From: Reichenbachiella agarivorans
GTDB taxonomy: Bacteria; Bacteroidota; Bacteroidia; Cytophagales; Cyclobacteriaceae
Length of the DNA stretch: 64,000 bases
Direction: 5' to 3'
Assembly: GCF_025502585.1 (NCBI RefSeq)
Contig: NZ_CP106679.1
Span: 3,627,501-3,691,500 of the forward strand
Part shown: piece after piece, positions 27,902 to 34,541 of the stretch
Layout of the letters: the number at the start of each line of letters is the position of its first letter
Numbering within the stretch: position 1 is the stretch's first letter
Program-made: the position numbers and the translations under genes
The notes under the pieces: generated by a model
Told to the model about the DNA's origin: nothing
What the model saw: the letters and a program-made list of their open reading frames with translations, nothing else
Databases searched by the model: none

Positions 27902-29542
27902 ATGATTTCAGTAGACGCAGTTGGGGTAGAGTTCAGTGGAAGCACCCTGTTCAACAACATCAATTTCAACATCAACACCGACGACCGCATCGCCCTGATG
28001 GGTAAAAATGGTGCGGGCAAATCCACCCTGCTCAAAATCATCGCTGGCAAGGACAAGCCTACCCACGGCAAGATCTCTGCACCCAAAGACGCCATCATCG
28101 CCTACCTGCCTCAACACCTGCTGGTAGAAGACAACTGCACTGTGTTTGAAGAAGCCTCCAAGGCATTCTCTGCCATCGTGGAGATGAAAAAACAATTGGA
28201 TGATTACTCCTTGCAACTAGAGACACGGACCGACTATGAATCTGATGAATACAGCAAAATCATCGAAAAGGTATCCGAGCTCAGTGAAAAATACTACAGC
28301 AGTGAAGAAGTCAATGTGGATGCAGAAGTCGAGCTGACCCTACTGGGCTTAGGTTTTGAGCGTAGCGATTTCCAAAGACCTGCCAGTGAGTTCAGTGGTG
28401 GATGGAGAATGCGCATCGAACTCGCCAAAATCCTACTTCAAAAGCCAGACCTCATCCTACTCGATGAGCCTACCAACCACCTCGATATCGAATCGGTACA
28501 GTGGCTCGAAGACTTCCTCAAAAACTCAGCGAAAGCCGTCATGGTGATCAGCCACGACAAGACCTTTGTCGACAACCTGACCAATCGTACCATCGAACTG
28601 ACTGGAGGTCGTATCTATGATTACAAAACCAACTATAGCCACTACCTAGAGCTCCGCAAAGAGCGTCGTGAGCAACAGCAGAAGCAGTTTGACGATCAGG
28701 CCAAACAAATCGCAGACATCCAGCAGTTCATTGACCGATTCAAAGGCACCTACTCAAAGACCCTGTCTGTACAGTCAAGGGTCAAAATGCTGGAGAAGAT
28801 GGAAATCGTAGAAGTAGACGAAGTAGATACCTCTGCCCTGAACTTGAAGTTCCCTCCTGCCCCGCGCTCTGGTAACTACCCCGTCATCACCGAAGGTCTG
28901 GGCAAGAGCTATGGTGAGCACGTGGTATTCAAGGACGTGTCTCTGACGATAGCCCGCGGAGAAAAAGTCGCCTTCGTCGGTAAAAACGGACAAGGTAAAT
29001 CTACCTTGGTCAAGGCCATCATGTCTGAGATCGATCACGATGGTACGATGCAGCTAGGACACAACAGCATGATCGGCTACTTCGCACAGAATCAGGCAGC
29101 ACTCTTGGACGAAAAGCTGTCAGTATTCGAGACCATCGACGAGATCGCACATGGAGACATCCGTACCAAAATCAAGGATCTGTTGGGTGCCTTCATGTTC
29201 GGGGGTGATACCATAGAAAAGAAAGTAAAAGTACTCTCTGGAGGAGAAAGAACCCGTCTGGCGATGATCAAGTTACTCCTACAACCGGTCAACCTATTGA
29301 TTCTCGATGAGCCTACCAACCATCTCGACATCAAGACCAAGGATATCTTGAAGGATGCCTTGAAAGCTTTTGAAGGCACCATCATCCTCGTGTCTCACGA
29401 CAGGGACTTCTTGGACGGTCTCGCCACCAAGGTATTTGAGTTTGGCAACCAGAGAGTCAAAGAACACTTCGAGGACATCAACGGCTTCTTGAGAAACAAG
29501 AAGATAGAAAACCTCAAAGAAATCGAGCGTACGACCAAGTAA
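27902..29542 (+). CDS. ABC-F family ATPase
   Basis: A 546-residue soluble protein with two ABC domains and no membrane segment. The first has Walker A GKNGAGKST, signature SGGWRMRIELAKIL and Walker B LILLDEPTNHLDIES. The second has GKNGQGKST, LSGGERTRLAM and LLILDEPTNHLDIKT. A charged helical linker lies between them (about 240-290). ABC-F proteins act on the ribosome rather than in transport: EttA-, Uup- and YbiT-like members tune elongation or rescue stalls. The gene is visibly richer in C-ending codons than the cassette genes downstream, as expected for a well-expressed resident gene. Confidence 0.92.
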   Translation: MISVDAVGVEFSGSTLFNNINFNINTDDRIALMGKNGAGKSTLLKIIAGKDKPTHGKISAPKDAIIAYLPQHLLVEDNCTVFEEASKAFSAIVEMKKQLDDYSLQLETRTDYESDEYSKIIEKVSELSEKYYSSEEVNVDAEVELTLLGLGFERSDFQRPASEFSGGWRMRIELAKILLQKPDLILLDEPTNHLDIESVQWLEDFLKNSAKAVMVISHDKTFVDNLTNRTIELTGGRIYDYKTNYSHYLELRKERREQQQKQFDDQAKQIADIQQFIDRFKGTYSKTLSVQSRVKMLEKMEIVEVDEVDTSALNLKFPPAPRSGNYPVITEGLGKSYGEHVVFKDVSLTIARGEKVAFVGKNGQGKSTLVKAIMSEIDHDGTMQLGHNSMIGYFAQNQAALLDEKLSVFETIDEIAHGDIRTKIKDLLGAFMFGGDTIEKKVKVLSGGERTRLAMIKLLLQPVNLLILDEPTNHLDIKTKDILKDALKAFEGTIILVSHDRDFLDGLATKVFEFGNQRVKEHFEDINGFLRNKKIENLKEIERTTK

Positions 29543-29553
29543 TTGGGTAGAAG

Positions 29554-29595
29554 CAAGAGTCAAGAAACAAGAGTCAAGAGCCAAGAATCAAGATG
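29554..29595. repeat. Heptamer tandem repeat, CAAGARN
   Basis: Six consecutive 7-bp units: CAAGAGT, CAAGAAA, CAAGAGT, CAAGAGC, CAAGAAT, CAAGATG. They lie 12 bp after the ABC-F stop. Confidence 0.85.
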
Positions 29596-29646
29596 CTGGT
29601 GCTCGCTGCAGCCCATTCATTTTGATGAAATCTTGCTGTAACTCCA

Positions 29647-29800
29647 AGGTAAGTTTACCGAGACATGGAGGTAAGGCTACCGTAGGTCAGAGGTAACGTT
29701 ACCATGAGGTCGAGGTAACGTTACAAAGTGGTCAAGGTAACGTTACCAGAGCCTTGAGGTAACGGTACATGGGAGCTGAGGTAACGGTTAGTCAGGGAAA
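29647..29800. repeat. 22-bp tandem repeat with palindromic core
   Basis: Seven units in exact 22-bp register starting at 29647, 29669, 29691, 29713, 29735, 29757 and 29779. The best-kept part of each is AGGTAACGTTACC, which contains the 12-bp palindrome GGTAACGTTACC; the other 9 bases vary and usually end in G. Units 3 and 5 keep the palindrome exactly; units 6 and 7 drift to AACGGTA and AACGGTT. The gene-free region 29543-29853 holds only this array and the heptamers. Confidence 0.9.
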
Positions 29801-29853
29801 CCGCTCCCCACCACCCAAATCATCTACCAAGATTTGGGTATATTGCTATGAAC

Positions 29854-30021
29854 AGTGCAACAAAGCATCCGTCTTTTGGTGAGATATGGGGTTGAGGTGT
29901 TAATTTTGGTAGGAGGCATGAGTGAAGAAAGCCACCTTATCGACAAATTAAAAAACTTAGATTTACTCATGCCATAAGGCAAGTATGCGGAACTTTTGTC
30001 CGCATGCTCAAATGTTAGGAT
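29854..30021 (+). repeat. attC-like imperfect palindrome at the left end of the cassette run
   Basis: The left end (AGTGCAAC 29854-29861, then AAAGCATCCGTC) pairs imperfectly with the right end (TCCGCATGCTCAAATGTT before 30021). It contains a perfect inner inverted repeat GGCATGAGT / ACTCATGCC (29915-29923 with 29965-29973) and a hairpin ATGCGGA / TCCGCAT (29985-29991 with 29999-30005). It ends in the core box GTTAGGAT (30014-30021). Its left box has no matching cassette start upstream, so it bounds the run. Confidence 0.5.
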
Positions 30022-30047
30022 TAATACTCACTGCAAGAACGATTATC

Positions 30048-30878
30048 ATGAATTTTAGGAATTTCACTGCCATAACTCTCATTTTTCTAGCGGGATGTGT
30101 CTCCAAATCCAGAGAGACCGAACTCTTACAGCAGATCACTGAACTCGAACAATCGCTTGACGATTGCCAAAATGGTGCGGACAAATTAATAGCCAAACTT
30201 CGAATTGCCAGCGAGGCTAAAGAATTCGAAGAAGTCAAATCCATTTTTTCAGAATTCGAAGAACGTCACCCTGATTCAGAATTCTTCGCAGAGGCAAAAC
30301 AACTAAATGATTTAGCAATAAAAACTATCGAAAAGATTGCTGAACAGGAACGACTTAAAAAACAACGTGAAGAAGAAGCTGAACGAAAGCGAATAGAAGG
30401 AGAGAAACAAGAGAAACTGAAAGCTCTAAACAAACTCAAAAAGAACTTTGATGACATTAACGGGACAACTTGGTACAAAAACCCATATTTCACACATTAT
30501 ACTAACTCTAATCACACTAGCATTTATATAGGAAGCAAGCCAAATGTATCCTGGTTGCGATTAACTATGAGCTATACTGGTGAAGATTGGATTTTCTTTG
30601 AAAAGGCTTTTTTATCATATGATGGTGACACTTGGGAAGTCCCATTTGACAAATACAAGGAAAAAGAAACCGATAATGGAGGTGGCGTTTGGGAATGGAT
30701 TGATGTTTCTGTTCCCGAACATAGAATTGATTTTTTGATGGGATTAGCTAACTCCAAAAATGCGAAAATGAGATTGTCTGGAAAGTACACAAAAACACGA
30801 AATTTGACTTGGAACGAAAGACAAGGAATTAAGGATGTACTGAATGGATATAAGGCACTAAAAGAAGGAATAAAGTAA
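30048..30878 (+). CDS. Lipoprotein with coiled coil, unknown function
   Basis: A 276-residue protein. The ATG at 30048 starts a lipoprotein signal (MNFRNFTAITLIFLAGCVSK, lipidated Cys17); starts further upstream would bury it. A charged coiled coil rich in E, K and R fills about residues 25-130 (EKIAEQERLKKQREEEAERK). A beta-rich C-terminal domain follows (VSWLRLTMSYTGEDWIFFEK, DGDTWEVPFDKY). Function is not recognised. It is the cargo of the first cassette-like unit; the first core box GTTAGGAT lies 27 bp upstream of its start and the palindrome begins 3 bp after its stop. Codon use is more AT-rich than in the flanking ABC-F gene. Confidence 0.75.
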   Translation: MNFRNFTAITLIFLAGCVSKSRETELLQQITELEQSLDDCQNGADKLIAKLRIASEAKEFEEVKSIFSEFEERHPDSEFFAEAKQLNDLAIKTIEKIAEQERLKKQREEEAERKRIEGEKQEKLKALNKLKKNFDDINGTTWYKNPYFTHYTNSNHTSIYIGSKPNVSWLRLTMSYTGEDWIFFEKAFLSYDGDTWEVPFDKYKEKETDNGGGVWEWIDVSVPEHRIDFLMGLANSKNAKMRLSGKYTKTRNLTWNERQGIKDVLNGYKALKEGIK

Positions 30879-30881
30879 AAA

Positions 30882-31044
30882 TCCTAACATATGCTATGAA
30901 TGAATGGGGTTTCATCGTTCAGGATATTTTGGTGGCACTTGGAAAGTCCGCCACAAGTTTTAAATTTAAATCAAGGCGTGGCTATGAGCGAGACGAGAGG
31001 TTGGTGCTTTCTAATCCCCACTCATCATAGCTGGTCGTTGGCGG
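30882..31044 (+). repeat. attC-like imperfect palindrome R0
   Basis: 163 bp between the left core TCCTAAC (30882-30888) and the right core GTTGGCGG (31037-31044). The outer arms pair: left GCTATGAATGAATGGGG against the complement of the right end, GCTATGATGAGTGGGG. An inner stem GTGGC/GCCAC is present. Confidence 0.7.
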
Positions 31045-31074
31045 TCAGGTGAAACAAACACCTAAAAAACGAAT

Positions 31075-31569
31075 ATGACAACAGAATTTACAATTAGAAA
31101 AGGTCAACTCGATGACTTGGTTGAGCTACAAAAATTGTTTTTGGAAACAATAACTGAAATTTGTAAAGCGGACTACAATGAAGACCAAATTGACGCTTGG
31201 ATTTCCGACACTAAGAATAATGAAGACAGGCAACGTTGGATAAATATCTTAGTAAAACAATTCGTTTTGGTTGCACACATTAGAAATGAAATTGTCGGCT
31301 TCATAACTCTTGACAATGGGAATTACGTTGACTTATTATACGTTCATAAAAATCACCAAAGAAAGGGAATTGCTGACAGTTTGTATGAAAAAATTGAGAA
31401 TGAAGCGAGACGACAGAATCAATCATTTTTAACTTCTAATGTGAGTAAAACTGCACGACCATTTTTTGAAAAAGTTGGTTTTAAAGTGACAAAAGAGCAA
31501 ACTGTTGTTCGACAAAGTGTGAAACTGACGAATTATAAGATGGAAAAAAAAATAAACCCGAACCGCTAA
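31075..31569 (+). CDS. GNAT family N-acetyltransferase
   Basis: A 164-residue acetyltransferase with the usual GNAT order: N-terminal strand and helix (FTIRKGQLDDLVELQKLFLE), central strands ending in DNGNYVDLLYVHKNHQ, the acetyl-CoA loop QRKGIADSLYEKIENEA, and the last helix TARPFFEKVGFK. It is cytoplasmic; the acceptor substrate is unknown. GNAT genes are among the most frequent cargo of integron cassettes. The stop lies inside or next to the left core of the next palindrome, which leaves almost no spacer, as expected for a cassette. Codon use is clearly AT-rich compared with the resident genes. Confidence 0.9.
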   Translation: MTTEFTIRKGQLDDLVELQKLFLETITEICKADYNEDQIDAWISDTKNNEDRQRWINILVKQFVLVAHIRNEIVGFITLDNGNYVDLLYVHKNHQRKGIADSLYEKIENEARRQNQSFLTSNVSKTARPFFEKVGFKVTKEQTVVRQSVKLTNYKMEKKINPNR

Positions 31570-31761
31570 CACTATATATAGCAAATAGGGCATTCGGTGG
31601 TTTACGAAAAGTTCAGTGCTATTTACTAACACCGCCAAATCGTTGATTTGGCTTTTAAAGAATGATTAAATTAAAAACAAAATACAACGTTTTGGCTCAG
31701 TGCAAACTTAAAAGTTCATCGCTTACTACTGCCCTACTTGCCATATATTAAACGTTGGCGG
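31563..31761 (+). repeat. attC-like imperfect palindrome R1
   Basis: 199 bp from the left core CCGCTAAC (31563-31570) to the right core GTTGGCGG (31754-31761). The outer arms pair over about 25 bases: left AAC..TATATATAGCAAATAGGGCA against the complement of the right end, which reads AATATATGGCAAGTAGGGCA. An internal perfect hairpin GCCAAATC / GATTTGGC is seen. Confidence 0.75.
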
Positions 31762-31773
31762 TAACGTTGATAA

Positions 31774-32346
31774 ATGACAACAGAAATAATACATTCGATA
31801 AAACAATTTACCGATTTGACCGAATCGGAAATTGCAGAGTTTATAGATATTTCTAAAATCAAAAACCTACATGCCAAATCCTATTTTATTAGGGAAGGGC
31901 AAGTTCCAACCGAATTCGGTTTTGTTTTGACAGGTTTGTTTCGGTATGTCTATATTTCAGAAGGAAAAGAATTTACCAAAGTATTTATGCCTGAAAATAG
32001 TTTTATCAGTTCCTATTCGTCAATGATTTCAAAAATACCTTCCCATTTTTTTATAGAAGCAATAGAGGACTCAAAAGTTTTGTCCATATCCTACAACAAT
32101 TGGCAAAAACTAAAACTACAAAACCCTAAATGGAATTTCCTCTTGGTTAAAATGTTAGAAAAGGGCTATTCTGTAAAAGAAAAGAGGGAAAGAGAATTTT
32201 TATTGCTGGATGCAGAGAATAGATACAGAATATTTTTGGAAGAATTTCCAAATCTGGAAAATAGAGTGAAACAACACATGATTGCTTCTTATCTAGGAAT
32301 TACACCAATAGCTTTAAGCAGAATTAGAAAAAAAATGCAGACCTAA
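31774..32346 (+). CDS. Crp/Fnr family transcriptional regulator
   Basis: A 190-residue regulator: cyclic-nucleotide-binding-like beta barrel (about 15-120; YFIREGQVPTEFGFVLTGLF, KVFMPENSFISSYSSM) and a C-terminal winged helix (about 150-190; HMIASYLGITPIALSRIRKK). No cysteine cluster for an Fe-S centre is present and the cAMP-contact arginine is not obvious, so the effector may differ or be absent, as in many Bacteroidota Crp-like proteins. It starts 12 bp after the right core of palindrome R1 and shares its cassette with the methyltransferase-like gene at 32402, which it may control (inference). Confidence 0.9.
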   Translation: MTTEIIHSIKQFTDLTESEIAEFIDISKIKNLHAKSYFIREGQVPTEFGFVLTGLFRYVYISEGKEFTKVFMPENSFISSYSSMISKIPSHFFIEAIEDSKVLSISYNNWQKLKLQNPKWNFLLVKMLEKGYSVKEKREREFLLLDAENRYRIFLEEFPNLENRVKQHMIASYLGITPIALSRIRKKMQT

Positions 32347-32379
32347 ACCTAGGTTAATGGAATAAGTGCTGAATCGAAA

Positions 32380-32387
32380 TACCTTTG
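32380..32387 (+). promoter_or_regulatory. -7 box for the ICMT-like gene
   Basis: TACCTTTG matches TAnnTTTG exactly. The predicted start falls about 8 bases before the ATG at 32402. No -33 TTG is evident, so an activator such as the adjacent Crp-like protein could be needed (inference). Confidence 0.5.
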
Positions 32388-32401
32388 AATAAAATTAAGG
32401 T

Positions 32402-32845
32402 ATGAAAAAAATTATTCCTCCAATTCTATTCTTTTTCTGTATCATTATTATGGTCGCAACAAGAATTTTGTTTGTTGTTAAAGAAATTATTCCAACCCCA
32501 TACAATTACAGCGGAATCCTTCTCATCGCTTTAGGAATAATGATAACAATCACGGTCCGAAAAAGATTTGAAAAAATTGACACAGAAATACATACGTTTA
32601 AAAAACCACGAAAATTGGTAACTACAGGACTTTTTAAAATGAGCCGAAATCCCATTTATCTTGGTTTTGCAATAAGTCTTATTGGTGTTTGGATTCTTTT
32701 GGGAACGGTTTTACCTATAATTGGGTGTTTAATTTTTATAATTATCACCAATTTCCACTACATTCCGTTTGAAGAACAACTAATGGAAAAGACCTTCGGA
32801 GATGAGTTTAAAGAATACAAGTCAAAAGTGAGACGATGGATTTAA
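32402..32845 (+). CDS. Isoprenylcysteine carboxyl methyltransferase-like membrane protein
   Basis: A 147-residue protein with four hydrophobic segments and the C-terminal signature of the ICMT/PEMT-like family: TTGLFKMSRNPIYLGFAISL, then FHYIPFEEQLMEKTFGDEFK and YKSKVRRW. The SRNPIYLG and E-x2-L-x4-G motifs bind S-adenosylmethionine at the membrane. Bacterial members methylate small molecules or lipids and are rarely characterised; no prenylated protein substrate is implied. It shares one cassette-like unit with the Crp/Fnr gene, but has its own -7 box. Confidence 0.88.
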   Translation: MKKIIPPILFFFCIIIMVATRILFVVKEIIPTPYNYSGILLIALGIMITITVRKRFEKIDTEIHTFKKPRKLVTTGLFKMSRNPIYLGFAISLIGVWILLGTVLPIIGCLIFIIITNFHYIPFEEQLMEKTFGDEFKEYKSKVRRWI

Positions 32846-32852
32846 AAAACTA

Positions 32853-33048
32853 CCGCCAACACGGTGTATAGTCAATAAGGCATTCAGTGGGTTAGGAAAG
32901 TTTGGTGGTTATCTGAAACACCGCCAAGCTAAAATTTTGATATTGAAAAAGAAAAAATTAAATATAAAAATGTTTAGCTCGACTCAGTAGTAAAACGATA
33001 CTTGATTCGTATCTAAAGCCTTACTGACCATATACAAACCGTTGTGAT
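32853..33048 (+). repeat. attC-like imperfect palindrome R2
   Basis: 196 bp from CCGCCAAC (32853-32860) to GTTGTGAT (33041-33048). The left arm CAACACGGTGTATAGTCAAT, continuing AAGGC, pairs with the right end, whose complement reads CAACGGTTTGTATATGGTCA then GTAAGGC. It shares AACACCGCCAA and a GGCTCAGT-like block with R1. Confidence 0.75.
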
Positions 33049-33090
33049 TCAAGTCTTGAAAAGAAAAAATCCCCAAAACCGAACATTGTT

Positions 33091-33111
33091 GTAACGTATT
33101 CGTTACATTTG
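33091..33111 (+). promoter_or_regulatory. Operator and -7 box of higBA-1
   Basis: A 16-bp inverted repeat GTAACGTATTCGTTAC (33091-33106) overlaps the -7 box TACATTTG (33104-33111). The predicted start lies at or next to the GTG start of the toxin, so the mRNA would be nearly leaderless. The palindrome is placed as expected for toxin-antitoxin autoregulation. Confidence 0.65.
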
Positions 33112-33115
33112 TAAT

Positions 33116-33457
33116 GTGAGAGAAATCTACATTACTACTGAATGTCTAGAATTTATAGACAGTCAAGATCAACGAGTAGTTGATAAATTTTTCCAATTAA
33201 TTGAAGTAATTGGAGAAATTAGGGTCGTTAATTCAAACTTTATTAAGAAGCTTGAATCGAGCAAGTTCTTTGAACTTAGAATAAAGGCTGGTAACGAATA
33301 TCGAGTCGTAATTTTTGCAATCGACCACTTAAATTTCAACGAATGCAACAAAGCCGTTTGCCTTTGTGGGTTTCTTAAAAAGTCAACTAAGGATTACACA
33401 AAAGCAATTAGGCGTGCTGAACGCATTTTGGAGGAATATTTGAACGAAAACAACTAA
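33116..33457 (+). CDS. RelE/HigB-type toxin
   Basis: A 113-residue protein of the phage-derived Gp49/HigB branch of the RelE/ParE superfamily. Family features are the N-terminal helices, KKLESSKFFELRIKAGNEYR with the basic RIK and YRVV strand, CGFLKKSTKDYTKAI, and a final helix RRAERILEEYL. Such toxins cleave mRNA on the ribosome and are held by the cognate antitoxin. The start is GTG (33116). The antitoxin gene begins immediately after the stop. This toxin-first order is the higBA arrangement. Confidence 0.88.
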   Translation: MREIYITTECLEFIDSQDQRVVDKFFQLIEVIGEIRVVNSNFIKKLESSKFFELRIKAGNEYRVVIFAIDHLNFNECNKAVCLCGFLKKSTKDYTKAIRRAERILEEYLNENN

Positions 33458-33742
33458 ATGATGAAGGCAATAAACGCAAAGGAACTTTTGAATGAACGTT
33501 ATGGTAAACGAGGTTCCGAAGAACGGGAAGAATTTAGAGAAGAAGCATTTTCATATTATTTCGGAGAGATCATAAAGAGTAGAAGGAAAGAGCTTAACCT
33601 GAGTCAGAGCCAATTAGCTGAACGAATCGGGAAGCAACGCCCTTACATCTCAAGAATCGAAAACGGAGAAGACATTCGAATATCGAATCTAACACTTGTT
33701 GCAAATGCTTTGGATCTATCAATCGTAGTAACGGCTAAATAA
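33458..33742 (+). CDS. HigA-type antitoxin (XRE family)
   Basis: A 94-residue helix-turn-helix protein (HTH about 47-92: LNLSQSQLAERIGKQRPYIS and NLTLVANALDLSI). It binds and neutralises the toxin encoded directly upstream and represses the operon, probably through the inverted repeat at 33091. The start codon follows the toxin stop with no gap; a second ATG at 33461 is possible. The left core of the truncated palindrome starts 4 bp after its stop. Confidence 0.9.
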   Translation: MMKAINAKELLNERYGKRGSEEREEFREEAFSYYFGEIIKSRRKELNLSQSQLAERIGKQRPYISRIENGEDIRISNLTLVANALDLSIVVTAK

Positions 33743-33746
33743 CAAA

Positions 33747-33857
33747 ATCACAACATGGCCTATATCCCATGGCGGTCAGTAGTTGATTTGGCTTCTCAGT
33801 TTTCTGGCAACACTAGAAAATCTTCGATTTTCCTACATTTTAGCCGAAACAAATTAG
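33747..33857 (+). repeat. Truncated attC-like element R3
   Basis: It begins with ATCACAAC (33747-33754), exactly complementary to the start of the HigBA unit, followed by a left-arm-like stretch (ATGGCCTATATCCCATGGCG). The right arm, which should read as its complement and end in a GTT core, is missing; the sequence runs instead into a gene remnant. Confidence 0.6.
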
Positions 33858-34136
33858 ACATCAAGCACCACGGAGGATAGCTTTCTGGATCGACTAGACG
33901 AACGCATAGAACAGTTGAAGGAACATCCTCGAATTGGCCGAATTCCGCTCGGGCGCATCTGTGATGCGTTCGCATTTATGCACTCAATCAAAGAAGCCAA
34001 CCGTGATGGGGCACCTCAAATTGAACTTGTAGATGGACAAAAACTGGTAGAGATGTTTGAGAAGGTCGAACTTGGGGTATCACCACGAACTGTTTATGAG
34101 GTCAACCTTCATTACTTTAAATCATTCATGGATTAA
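33858..34136 (+). pseudogene. Remnant of a restriction endonuclease (Mrr-like C-terminus)
   Basis: An open stretch of about 92 codons with no proper start. The last 60 residues (IKEANRDGAPQIELVDGQKL, then VEMFEKVELGVSPRTVYEV) resemble the C-terminal end of Mrr-type restriction endonucleases. The IELVDG strand is present, but the catalytic D...QxK region should lie upstream and is absent. The preceding part reads through a 49-bp repeat (33943-33991) of which a second copy lies at 34877. I read this as a decayed gene whose 5' part was lost when the repeat or the cassette junction formed. The Mrr assignment is from recalled motifs. Confidence 0.5.
33943..33991. repeat. 49-bp direct repeat, copy 1
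   Basis: Identical to 34877-34925. It contains the inverted repeats CGCATC/GATGCG and GCATTTATGC, so it looks REP-like. This copy lies inside the endonuclease remnant. Confidence 0.9.
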
Positions 34137-34169
34137 AGTTTCCTTTTATTGAAACTTTTTTTAGCTTTG
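34135..34169 (+). promoter_or_regulatory. Inverted repeat and -7 box of higBA-2
   Basis: Perfect 8-bp arms AAAGTTTC (34135-34142) and GAAACTTT (34151-34158) are followed by TAGCTTTG (34162-34169), an exact -7 box. The stem with its T-run may also terminate transcription from the remnant. Confidence 0.55.
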
Positions 34170-34193
34170 CCTTGTATAATCCAAAGTGGGATA

Positions 34194-34541
34194 GTGGAGA
34201 AAAAGTTTGAGATTAAGTTATTGGAAGAGGCATTTGAATTTATCAAAAGCCAAAATGATAAAGTTCAAGATAAGATATTCTACAATATCCGTAAAGCACA
34301 AATCTTGAATGATCCCAAACTTTTCAAAAAGCTAAATCATAACATTTGGGAATTCCGAACCAAATATGCAGGACTTCAATATCGGATTCTTGCTTTTTGG
34401 GATAAGGAGAATAATGAAATGACGCTGGTTTGTGGCACACATGGATTTGTCAAGAAAACAGACAAAGTAAGTCCTCAAGAAATTGAAAAGGCCGAACAGA
34501 TCAGGGTTGAATACTTTGAACAGAAAAAGAAAGGAAGATGA
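34194..34541 (+). CDS. RelE/HigB-type toxin (second module)
   Basis: A 115-residue Gp49-like toxin when read from the GTG at 34194 (VEKKFEIKLLEEAFEFIKSQ). The frame is open further upstream, but the -7 box at 34162 and the family N-terminus favour the GTG. Typical features are IWEFRTKYAGLQYRILAFWD, CGTHGFVKKTDKVSPQEI and a final helix of Q, R and E. It is related in layout but clearly different from the toxin at 33116, so the pair is not a recent duplication. The stop overlaps the antitoxin start by 4 bases. Confidence 0.87.
   Translation: MEKKFEIKLLEEAFEFIKSQNDKVQDKIFYNIRKAQILNDPKLFKKLNHNIWEFRTKYAGLQYRILAFWDKENNEMTLVCGTHGFVKKTDKVSPQEIEKAEQIRVEYFEQKKKGR

Larger units (their letters stand above)
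30014..33754 (+). mobile_element. Integron-like gene cassette run without visible integrase
   Basis: Four units, all coding on the plus strand: 30014-31036 (lipoprotein), 31037-31753 (GNAT), 31754-33040 (Crp/Fnr plus ICMT-like) and 33041 to about 33754 (HigBA). Each gene is followed by a 160-200 bp imperfect palindrome. The first bases of each unit are complementary to the left end of its own palindrome, with the paired sequences differing between units: GTTAGGATT with AATCCTAAC; GTTGGCGGT with ACCGCTAAC; GTTGGCGGTA with TACCGCCAAC; GTTGTGATT with AATCACAAC. This is the rule for integron cassettes. The boxes only partly fit the canonical GTTRRRY, the sites are longer than usual attC, and no integrase lies in the window. 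The assignment to integrons is therefore inference; the repeat logic is seen. Confidence 0.65.

Noticed and set aside
29554-29800. CRISPR array
   Set aside because: The repeats are adjacent 7-bp and 22-bp units without unique spacers, and there are no cas genes.
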